The notes beneath the pieces were generated by a model. The model saw only the letters and a program-made list of their open reading frames with translations. It did no database searches and had not been told where the DNA came from. The translations under genes were made by a program, and so were the position numbers. A stretch of DNA of 64,000 nucleotides from DASZFV01 sp035549075. Its GTDB lineage: Bacteria; Myxococcota_A; Polyangia; Fen-1088. The first letter of the stretch is position 1; each line of letters opens with the position of its first letter. The stretch spans positions 4,238 to 68,237 of the forward strand of contig DASZRT010000148.1 of assembly GCA_035549075.1 (NCBI GenBank), read 5' to 3'. Positions 9,397 through 16,619 of the stretch are shown here, piece by piece.

Positions 9397-9987
9397 TTAC
9401 TTCGCGGGGAGCAGCTCGGCCTCGAAGTGCAGCTCGACGTCATCGCCGACGACGAAGCCGCCCGCCTCGATGACCGCGTTCCAGTTCAGGCCCCAGTCCT
9501 TGCGGTTCACACGGCCCGTCGCCGAAACGCCGCGGGCGATCGTGCCCCAAGGCGCCTTCTGCGGCGCCGTCGGCCCGTCCACCGTGAGCGTCGCGCTGCG
9601 CGTGACGCCACGGATCGTGAGGTCGCCCGTGACGCGGTACTGGTCCTTCCCCGCCGCTTCGATGCGCGTCGACTTGAACGTAATCGTCGGGTGGTTCTCG
9701 ACGTCGAAGAAGTCGGCCGAGCGCAGGTGCGCGTCGCGCTTCGCCTCGCGCGAATTGATGCTGGCGGCATCGATCTGAATCTCGATCTTCGAGCGGGTCG
9801 GATCCGCCTCGTCGAGCTCGACGTGGCCCGCGACCTTGTCGAAGTGGCCCTTCACGGTGCTGATCATCATGTGACGCACGCCGAACTGCGCCGTCGCGTG
9901 CGAGGGATCGACGTCCCAGCGCGAGACGAGGGCCGGGGCGGCGGAGGCCTTGGAGTTGGTCGAGGACGTGTTCTTTTCGAGCGACAT
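9397..9987 (-). CDS. YceI-family lipocalin-like protein
   Basis: 196 residues with the complete YceI domain: WDVDPSHATAQFGVRHMMIS near residue 24, then VKGHF, ADFFDVENHPTITFKST, LTIRGVTR and the closing strand VELHFEAELLPAK. YceI proteins bind polyisoprenoid or amphiphilic ligands in a beta-barrel. There is no signal peptide, so this copy is probably cytoplasmic, unlike E. coli YceI. AAAGGAG lies about 11 bases before ATG 9987. Divergent from a LysR regulator 108 bases away, which is the likely controller. Confidence 0.9.
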   Translation of the reverse strand: MSLEKNTSSTNSKASAAPALVSRWDVDPSHATAQFGVRHMMISTVKGHFDKVAGHVELDEADPTRSKIEIQIDAASINSREAKRDAHLRSADFFDVENHPTITFKSTRIEAAGKDQYRVTGDLTIRGVTRSATLTVDGPTAPQKAPWGTIARGVSATGRVNRKDWGLNWNAVIEAGGFVVGDDVELHFEAELLPAK

Positions 9988-10042
9988 GTGCGGGCTCCTT
10001 TCGTGGACACCCCCGTTATGCGCCCGCCGACCCATGTCGTAA

Positions 10043-10081
10043 ATCGATAAATAATCGATGCAAACCATCGAACGGTTAGAT
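10043..10081. promoter_or_regulatory. LysR-box region between yceI and lysR
   Basis: An A/T-rich patch holds two ATCGAT palindromes (10043-10048 and 10054-10059) and an exact ATC-N9-GAT element (10067-10081), the classical LysR/NodD-type half-site arrangement with a T-N11-A core. It lies 15 bases upstream of the LysR start and 55 upstream of the yceI start, suited to control of both. Confidence 0.55.
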
Positions 10082-10095
10082 AGGCTCGACTGCAG

Positions 10096-11076
10096 ATGGT
10101 CGGACCCGCATTCACCCTGGATCAGCTGCGCGTGTTCCTCGCCGTCGTCGAGACGGGCAGCTTCTCGGGCGCGGCGCGCAAGCTGCGGCGGGCGCAGTCG
10201 GCGGTGAGCTACGGCGTCGCGACGCTCGAGCGCCAGCTGGGCGTGACGTTGTTCGATCGCGACGGCCTGCGTCCGACGACGACCGAGGCCGGGCAGGCGC
10301 TGCTCGTGCGCGCGCGCGGCCTCGTCGTCGACGCCGACGAGCTCGCGGCGACGGCGCAGCGAATGAGCGAAGGCCTCGAGCCGCGCGTGACGCTCGCGGC
10401 CGAGGTGCTGTACCCGATGCCGCTCATGGTGGGCGCGCTCGCGGCGTTCCAGAAGCGCTACCCGTCGGTGCCGCTGCTGCTTCGGACCGAGGCGATGGGC
10501 GCCGTCGCCGAGCTCGTGCTCAACGGCACCTGCAGCGTCGGCGTGTCGGTGGCGGCGCCCTTCGTGCCGAAGGAGCTCGAGCAGATCCCGCTCACGACCG
10601 TGCAGCTCGTCGCCGTCGTCGCGCCCTCGCACGAGCTCGCGCGCTACGGCCAGGACGACCAGGTCGTGCCGGCGCGCGTGCTCAAACGGCACACGCAGCT
10701 CGTGCTCACCGATCGCAGCAAGCTGTCGGAAGGCTACGACGCGGGCGTCGTGGGTGGGCCCAACTGGCGCATCGCCGATCTCGGCGCGAAGCACCAGTTC
10801 CTGCTGGCGGGCTTCGGGTGGGGCACGATGCCGCTGCAGGTCGTCGCGCGCGATATCGAGAAGAAGCGCCTCGTGCGGCTGCGCCTCGCCGACGACGACG
10901 TCCGCGCTTCGTTGTGCGTGCTCTTCCGCCCCAACGAGCCGCCCGGCCCCGCGACACGCTGGCTGCTGGATCTGCTGGGCACACGCTGCTCCGAGGCGCA
11001 GAAGCGGCTCGCAAGCGAGGCCTCGCCCGCGCTGCCCGCACCGACGACGCCGACGCGTCGTGAGCGACGCCGGTAA
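10096..11076 (+). CDS. LysR-family transcriptional regulator
   Basis: 326 residues. HTH domain about residues 6-65 (FSGAARKLRRAQSAVSYGVA), then the two-lobed effector-binding domain. The C-terminal 25 residues are Pro/Arg-rich and probably disordered. Divergent from yceI; regulation of yceI and of itself through the ATC-N9-GAT element upstream is inferred from arrangement only. The two LysR genes in this window are different subfamilies and not recent duplicates. Confidence 0.88.
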   Translation: MVGPAFTLDQLRVFLAVVETGSFSGAARKLRRAQSAVSYGVATLERQLGVTLFDRDGLRPTTTEAGQALLVRARGLVVDADELAATAQRMSEGLEPRVTLAAEVLYPMPLMVGALAAFQKRYPSVPLLLRTEAMGAVAELVLNGTCSVGVSVAAPFVPKELEQIPLTTVQLVAVVAPSHELARYGQDDQVVPARVLKRHTQLVLTDRSKLSEGYDAGVVGGPNWRIADLGAKHQFLLAGFGWGTMPLQVVARDIEKKRLVRLRLADDDVRASLCVLFRPNEPPGPATRWLLDLLGTRCSEAQKRLASEASPALPAPTTPTRRERRR

Positions 11077-11122
11077 GGATCATCACTTGTCGCGTCCGCG
11101 CTTCCCTGCTACCCGTTGGGGG

Positions 11123-11527
11123 GTGAAGGTGGCGTCCCGTCAGGACCGGCGCTTCGGCGCGGCGTTCGTCGCCGCGTTCGTGCTGCTGTGCCAGGCGGCG
11201 GCGTGGGTGCACGCGGCGGCGACGCCGCACGTGACCTGCGTCGAGCACGGCGAGAGCGTTCACCTCGTCGGCGCCGCCACCGACGCCAGCGCGCAGCCCG
11301 CCGCCGACGACGCCCTTTCGGCGGCGCCCGTCGCGACGGCCTCGCACGCGCACGAGCACTGCGGCGTCGTGGGTCACCGCACGACGGTCGCGCCCGCGCC
11401 CACGCCGGCCGCGCCGCTCGCGACGATCGACGCACCCGCGATTCACGTCGGGACGCACGCCGTCCTCCCGACAACCGTCCTCAGCTTCGCGCCGAAGACC
11501 TCCCCGCCCCGCGCCTCGTCCGTCTGA
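11123..11527 (+). CDS. small exported His-containing protein at head of putative metal locus
   Basis: About 134 residues with an N-terminal signal (RRFGAAFVAAFVLLCQAAAWVHA). The mature part contains about ten His and a SHAHEHC cluster, plus Ala/Pro-rich disordered parts. That composition and the downstream barrel and ZnuA-like genes suggest a periplasmic zinc- or copper-binding accessory protein; this is inference, and no domain is recognised. The start is GTG 11123 or GTG 11129, both just after a GGGGGG run; neither is certain. Confidence 0.5.
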   Translation: MKVASRQDRRFGAAFVAAFVLLCQAAAWVHAAATPHVTCVEHGESVHLVGAATDASAQPAADDALSAAPVATASHAHEHCGVVGHRTTVAPAPTPAAPLATIDAPAIHVGTHAVLPTTVLSFAPKTSPPRASSV

Positions 11528-11605
11528 GGTTCGGGTTGGCGTCGCGCGGGCGATCCGCGCGGCGCGCCGCGCGCGGCGATCGCGCGCGTTCGTCCGGGAG
11601 GGTTC

Positions 11606-12859
11606 ATGGTCACGTCATTCGTTCCGCTCGTATTCTTGTTCGCGCAAGTCGATCCGTCACTCGCACCGCCGCCACCGCCGCCACCAGCGATTCAACCGTC
11701 GACGGCCGCCGCGCCTGGGGCGAGCCTGCTCAACCCGGCGATCTCGCTCATCCTCGACGGGACGTTCGGATACTATGGGAAGAGTCGCGCCGACTTTCGC
11801 GCGCTGGGGTTGCCGCTGGCCGGTGACGATCCCGCGGGGCCGTCGCCCGCGATGTCGGCGACGCCCAACGGCCGCGAGGGCTTCGGCGTCCAGGAGGTCG
11901 AGCTCGCGGCGTCGGCGGCGATCGATCCCTATTTGGAAGGCGCCGTGTTCCTCACGATCCCCAACCTCGACGGCCTCGAGGTCGAGGAGGCGTACCTCGT
12001 CACCACGGCGCTGCCCGCCAACCTGCAGTTCAAGGCCGGCACGTTCCGCTCGCAGCTCGGCCGCAACAACACGCAGCACCTCCACCTCCAGAACTTCACG
12101 CGCCGCCCGCTCATGACGGCGCTGCTGTTCGGCGAGGACGGCCTGCGCGGGCCCGGCGCGCAGGCGTCGGTGCTGCTGCCGCTGCCGTGGTTCGCGACCT
12201 TCTTCGTCGAGGCGTTCAGCATCGGCGCGCCCGACGATCCGACGATCGAGCCCACGTTCACGTCGACCTTCGGCGGAGGCGCGCGGGACACGCCGCGCAA
12301 CCTCACGTACACGGCCGTGCTCGAGCAGTCGTGGGACCTCGGCGACGACACGACGGCCGTGCTGGGCCTCAACTTCGCCACGGGGCGCGCGGTCGACTGC
12401 GCGCCGCCCGCGGCGACGTGCGACGCGACGACGAACGGCGCGCCGCGCTCGTACCTCTACGGCGGCGACTTCTACTTGAAGTGGAAGCCGGCGAACGTCG
12501 CGCAGAGCTACGCGAGCCTGCAATGGACGACGGAGGTCTTCGCGCGCACGGTCGCCGACGGCGGCGCGACGGCGGGCGCGGGCTACACCGAGCCCGTGCT
12601 GCAGTTCGCGCGGCGATGGTACGTCGGCGGGCGCTTCGACGTCACGGGGTTGCCGACGGGCGAGCGCGACGGCGTCGTCACGGCGGGCAGCCTGCCGCGC
12701 CGCTACGGCTACGCCGCCTCGCTCACGTTCGCACCCAGCGAGTTCTCGCGCTTCCGCCTCTACGCGCAGGAGCTCGCTGGCCCCGGCGTGCCGTCGTCGA
12801 CCGTCGGGTTTCTCCAAGCCGAAATGTCCATGGGCGCGCACGGCGCTCACCCCTTCTGA
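11606..12859 (+). CDS. outer-membrane beta-barrel protein, probable metal-locus porin
   Basis: 417 residues. A short signal is followed by a Pro-rich stretch, then alternating amphipathic strands typical of a 12-16-strand barrel, with repeated W/Y girdle residues and the segment FKAGTFRSQLGRNNTQHLHLQNF, which resembles zinc-regulated outer-membrane proteins encoded next to znuA in other deltaproteobacteria-like genomes. No TonB box or plug is evident, so passive or energy-independent uptake is more likely. GGGAGGG lies six bases before ATG 11606. Eight bases separate it from the binding-protein gene, so they are co-transcribed. Confidence 0.72.
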   Translation: MVTSFVPLVFLFAQVDPSLAPPPPPPPAIQPSTAAAPGASLLNPAISLILDGTFGYYGKSRADFRALGLPLAGDDPAGPSPAMSATPNGREGFGVQEVELAASAAIDPYLEGAVFLTIPNLDGLEVEEAYLVTTALPANLQFKAGTFRSQLGRNNTQHLHLQNFTRRPLMTALLFGEDGLRGPGAQASVLLPLPWFATFFVEAFSIGAPDDPTIEPTFTSTFGGGARDTPRNLTYTAVLEQSWDLGDDTTAVLGLNFATGRAVDCAPPAATCDATTNGAPRSYLYGGDFYLKWKPANVAQSYASLQWTTEVFARTVADGGATAGAGYTEPVLQFARRWYVGGRFDVTGLPTGERDGVVTAGSLPRRYGYAASLTFAPSEFSRFRLYAQELAGPGVPSSTVGFLQAEMSMGAHGAHPF

Positions 12860-12867
12860 GGAACGCC

Positions 12868-13785
12868 ATGCCCACGCTCAAACGAACTGGTCTCTTCATT
12901 CTTCTCGCGTTCGCGGCGCTCGTCCCCGCGCGCGCCGAGGCGAAGCTCAAGATCGCGGCCACGATAGAGACGCTCGCCGATCTCGCGCGGCAGGTCGGCG
13001 GCGATCGCGTCGAGGTGACGCCGCTCTCGCGCGGCAACGTCGACCCGCACTTCGTGTCGGCGAAGCCGTCGCTCGTGCTCACGCTCAACCGCGCCGACGC
13101 GCTCGTCTACGTCGGCCTCGACCTCGAGGTCGGCTGGCTGCCGCCACTCGTGCTGCAGTCGCGCAACGGCCGCATCCAGCGCGGCCAGCCCGGCAACATC
13201 GACGCGTCGTCGGCGATCGACGTCGAGGACGTGCCGCACATCCCGGCGGATCAACTGCGGGCGATGGGCGACATCCACCCCCTCGGCAACCCGCACTACT
13301 GGATCCCGTCCAAGAACGCGCGCGCCGTGGCGCGGATGCTCGCCAAGCGGTTCAGCGAGCTCGACGCCGCGGGCGCGGCGACGTACCAAGCGCGCCTCGC
13401 GACGTTCGAAGCCGCGCTCGCGGCCAAAGAGAAGCAGTGGGCCGCCGCGGCCGCGCCGCTCAAAGGCACGAAGATCGTCACGTTCCACAAGAGCTGGAGC
13501 TACGTCGCGGGTTGGCTCGGCCTCGTCGAGGTCGGCTACCTCGAGCCGAAGCCGGGCACGCCGCCGTCGGCCGACCACACGAGCCGCCTCGTCGCGGCCA
13601 TGCAGGCGCAAGGCGTGAAGCTCGTCATCCACGAGGACTTCTACCCGTCGACGCTCGCGAAGTTCGTCGCCGAAAAAGGCGGGGCCAAGGAGATCTCGTG
13701 CCCGTCCGACGTCGGCGCGACGCCCGCGATCAAGACCTACTTCGATCTCGTCGACGCCGTGATCGCGGCGCTGCGCGGAGGCTGA
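12868..13785 (+). CDS. metal ABC-transporter substrate-binding protein, ZnuA-like
   Basis: 305 residues with a cleavable signal ending PARAEA. Cluster A-I fold with metal-ligand positions visible: His in VDPHF, His in NPHYW, His in TFHKSW and acidic residues in HEDF. This set fits Zn/Mn binding proteins (ZnuA/MntA/AztC group). It lacks the long His-rich loop of E. coli ZnuA. GAGGA sits five bases before the ATG. Remarkably, no ATPase or permease gene follows; the next gene is narK, so the transporter core must lie elsewhere or the protein acts as a metal buffer. Confidence 0.85.
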   Translation: MPTLKRTGLFILLAFAALVPARAEAKLKIAATIETLADLARQVGGDRVEVTPLSRGNVDPHFVSAKPSLVLTLNRADALVYVGLDLEVGWLPPLVLQSRNGRIQRGQPGNIDASSAIDVEDVPHIPADQLRAMGDIHPLGNPHYWIPSKNARAVARMLAKRFSELDAAGAATYQARLATFEAALAAKEKQWAAAAAPLKGTKIVTFHKSWSYVAGWLGLVEVGYLEPKPGTPPSADHTSRLVAAMQAQGVKLVIHEDFYPSTLAKFVAEKGGAKEISCPSDVGATPAIKTYFDLVDAVIAALRGG

Positions 13786-13891
13786 GTCAAGGTCTCGTTA
13801 ACGGTTCGTCGAGATCCGGCGCGTGCTGCTTTTACGGTCAAAGCTGGGGTCGGTTACGTGTTGGAAATGACTCCGCCGCTATCAAGGAGTC

Positions 13892-15289
13892 ATGGATGAG
13901 CAACCTCGCGGCAAGCACTGGATCTCGACCTGGAACCCTGACGACGAGACGTTTTGGAAGACGTCGGGGCGACGGATCGCGCGGCGCAACCTCTTCTGGT
14001 CGATCCTCGCCGAGCACCTCGGCTTCTCGGTCTGGCTGATCTGGAGCGTCGTCGCGGCGCGCCTGCCCAAGGTCGGCTTCACCTACACGACGGACCAGCT
14101 CTTCGGCATCGTCGCGCTGCCGGGGCTCGTCGGGTCGCTCATGCGCTTCCCGTACACGTTCGCCGTGCCGAAGTTCGGCGGGCGCAACTGGACGATCGTC
14201 AGCGCGCTGTTGCTGTTCGTCCCGACGACGTTGCTCGCCGTGCTCGTGACGCGGCCGACGACGCCGTACTGGCTCATGGCGCTCGCGGCGGCGACGGCCG
14301 GGCTCGGCGGCGGCAACTTCTCGTCGAGCATGGCCAACATCTCGTTCTTCTACCCCGACCGCGAGAAGGGCTTCGCGCTCGGCCTCAACGCCGCGGGCGG
14401 CAACATCGGCGTCAGCTCGGTGCAGCTGCTGATCCCGATCGTGCTCGGGATGCCGCTCTTCAATCTGTACCTCGGGCAGCCGCAGGGCGCGGGCCACATC
14501 TACCTGCAGAACGCGGGGCTGTTCTGGATGCCGCTCATCGTCGTCGCCGTCTACGGCGCGGCCCGCTACATGAACAACCTCACGACGGCGCGCTCGACGT
14601 TCCGCGACCAGGCCGTCGTCGCGCGCCACCCCGACACGTGGCTCATGGCGTGGCTGTACGTTGGCACGTTCGGCTCGTTCATCGGCTACTCGGCGGCTTT
14701 CCCGCTCTTGCTCAAGACGCAGTTCCCGCAGGTGACGATGAACCTCGCCTTCCTGGGCGCGCTCGTCGGCTCCGTGGCGCGCCCGCTCGGCGGCAAGCTC
14801 GCCGACCGCGTCGGCGGCGCGCGCGTCACGCTCGTGAACTTCGTCGCGATGGCGGCGGCGACGCTCTCGGTGATCCACTTCCTGCACGCGGGCTCGTTCG
14901 CGGGCTTCCTCGGCTCGTTCCTCGCGCTCTTCGTGACGACGGGCGTGGGCAACGGATCGACGTTCCGCATGATCCCCGTGATCTTCCGGCGCCACCACCT
15001 TCGCGGCGTCAACGAGCTCGACCCGGCGGCGCAGGCGACGGCGCTCGAGACGGCGCGGCGCCAGAGCGCGGCCGTCCTCGGGGTCACGGCGGCGATCGGC
15101 GCGTGCGGCGGCTACCTGATCCCGCGCTCGTTCGGCGCATCGATCCACGCGACGGGCCACATCGACGTCGCCCTCTACGCCTTCCTCGCCTTCTATGCGA
15201 CGTGCATCGCCCTCACGTGGTGGCGCTACGCGCGGCGCGCGCCGTCGACGAGCTACACGCTCGCCCGCGGCGCCGAGGCGAGGGTTTGA
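13892..15289 (+). CDS. narK: NNP-family nitrate/nitrite transporter
   Basis: 465 residues, major facilitator superfamily with about 12 transmembrane helices. Both nitrate signature regions are present: AGLGGGNFSSSMANISFFYP near residue 145 and AAGGNIGVSSVQLLIP near 170. Transport of nitrate in or nitrite out across the inner membrane is the family role; direction cannot be told. AAGGAG lies about five bases before the ATG. No nitrate or nitrite reductase gene is in the window, although a NarX/NarL-like pair is present 35 kb away. Confidence 0.88.
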   Translation: MDEQPRGKHWISTWNPDDETFWKTSGRRIARRNLFWSILAEHLGFSVWLIWSVVAARLPKVGFTYTTDQLFGIVALPGLVGSLMRFPYTFAVPKFGGRNWTIVSALLLFVPTTLLAVLVTRPTTPYWLMALAAATAGLGGGNFSSSMANISFFYPDREKGFALGLNAAGGNIGVSSVQLLIPIVLGMPLFNLYLGQPQGAGHIYLQNAGLFWMPLIVVAVYGAARYMNNLTTARSTFRDQAVVARHPDTWLMAWLYVGTFGSFIGYSAAFPLLLKTQFPQVTMNLAFLGALVGSVARPLGGKLADRVGGARVTLVNFVAMAAATLSVIHFLHAGSFAGFLGSFLALFVTTGVGNGSTFRMIPVIFRRHHLRGVNELDPAAQATALETARRQSAAVLGVTAAIGACGGYLIPRSFGASIHATGHIDVALYAFLAFYATCIALTWWRYARRAPSTSYTLARGAEARV

Positions 15290-15324
15290 AAACGCGCAAC
15301 CGACCTCGAGACAGGAGACACGAC

Positions 15325-16350
15325 ATGCACCCACGAAAGGTTCTGCTCACGAGCGCCCTCGCGCTCACCGGTGTCGGAGCGCTCGCCTCCGTCGCCCAGG
15401 CCGACGCCCCGGCGCCGGCGCCCGCGACCACGCCCACCGTCGCCGCGACGGCGGCGCCGCCCGCGGCCCCCGCCGCGCCGCCGCCGCCCTACTCGGTGCC
15501 GTGGCAGCTGCGCCCGCTCGCGGCGGCCAATGTCATCCGGCTCGATTCGTCGACGGCGTTCTACGAGAACCCCGCCAACGGCGACACCGGACACACGACG
15601 GCGACGATGGCTTTGTTCAGCTACAAGGTCACGCCGCACCTCGCGCCGCTCGTGCGCTTCGGCTATGTCGACAACACCGCGCCCACGCCCACGGCGGCCG
15701 CGCCCTCGGGCACGGCCTTCCTGAACCCGATCGTCGGCATCACCTACGCGAACACCGTCGACCGGTTCCGCTTCGCGCCCTTCCTCGGCGTGACGATCCC
15801 GGTGGGCCAAGGCGGCGGCGACAAGCCCGACGCGGGCGCGGCGACCGCGCTCAAGGCCGGCATCAACGCGCGTTCGGCGATGGACAACGCCATGTTCGCC
15901 GTGAACTACACGACGGCGATCGCGGGCTTCGGCGCGGGCTACGTCGCGTCGGGCTTCACGGCGCAGGCCGAGGTCACTTTGTTCCAGCTCTTCCGCTCGC
16001 GCGGCACGAGCGCCGCGAGCTCGCTCGACTCGACGCGTACGAACTCCACCGCCGGGGTGCACCTCGGGTACTTCCTGCTGCCGTCGCTGTCCGTCGGCGC
16101 CGAGGCGCGCTACCAGCGCTGGCTCAGCACGCCGCACAAGAAGGTCACGAACGCCGCCGGGATGACCTCGATCGTCCCGTTCGCCGACAGCGACATGGAC
16201 AACGTCACGGCCGCGCTCGGCGTCCGCGGCCACTTCAAGGTCGGCAAGGCCTGGCTACGACCGGGCCTGTCGTACGCCCGCGGGCTCGACGCCCCCCTCA
16301 CGACCGCCTCGTACAACGTGGTCCAGATCGACGTCCCGTTCGTCTTCTGA
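15325..16350 (+). CDS. exported beta-barrel-like protein, unknown
   Basis: 341 residues. Cleavable signal ending AQADA, an Ala/Pro/Thr-rich stretch (residues about 26-55), then a strand-rich region with regular alternation and a C-terminal aromatic residue (VDVPFVF end), the usual signature of an outer-membrane barrel. AGGAG lies eight bases upstream of ATG 15325. It follows narK by 35 bases and may be co-transcribed. The family is not recognised; a transport or structural role in the outer membrane is inferred. Confidence 0.65.
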   Translation: MHPRKVLLTSALALTGVGALASVAQADAPAPAPATTPTVAATAAPPAAPAAPPPPYSVPWQLRPLAAANVIRLDSSTAFYENPANGDTGHTTATMALFSYKVTPHLAPLVRFGYVDNTAPTPTAAAPSGTAFLNPIVGITYANTVDRFRFAPFLGVTIPVGQGGGDKPDAGAATALKAGINARSAMDNAMFAVNYTTAIAGFGAGYVASGFTAQAEVTLFQLFRSRGTSAASSLDSTRTNSTAGVHLGYFLLPSLSVGAEARYQRWLSTPHKKVTNAAGMTSIVPFADSDMDNVTAALGVRGHFKVGKAWLRPGLSYARGLDAPLTTASYNVVQIDVPFVF

Positions 16351-16428
16351 GCCAGCCCGCCGCGGCAAGTTGCCGCACCAAAACCCGAAAATGACGTCCC
16401 GGGCGCTCCTCCGGCCCCGGCGTCGGAC

Positions 16429-16458
16429 GCCTCACCCACCTACACGTGGGTGGGGCGT
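16429..16458 (+). terminator. 12-base hairpin after the barrel gene
   Basis: CGCCTCACCCAC pairs with GTGGGTGGGGCG (one G-T pair) around the loop CTACAC. A second short stem, GCGGC/GCCGC, lies at 16362-16376. There is no T run, so the terminator assignment is tentative. Confidence 0.45.
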
Positions 16459-16528
16459 TCGGCGTTGTTGCACCGACGGGTCAACGAATGCACAGGGCCA
16501 AGGAAGGAATAGGCCGGGCTAGGCCTCT

Positions 16529-16580
16529 ACAATAGGTGCCAGCGGTGGGCCGGTAGGGGTAGGTCGCTCGATTCGAATCG
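16529..16580 (+). promoter_or_regulatory. possible promoter and palindrome upstream of the triple-haem gene
   Basis: TACAAT (16529-16534) is a good -10 match without a clear -35. Downstream, in what would be the leader, CGATTCGAATCG (16569-16580) is a perfect 12-bp palindrome 40 bases before the start codon, a possible operator. Confidence 0.4.
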
Positions 16581-16619
16581 CCACAACTCGCGCCTGGAAA
16601 AACCTCGGAGGTCCCGAAG

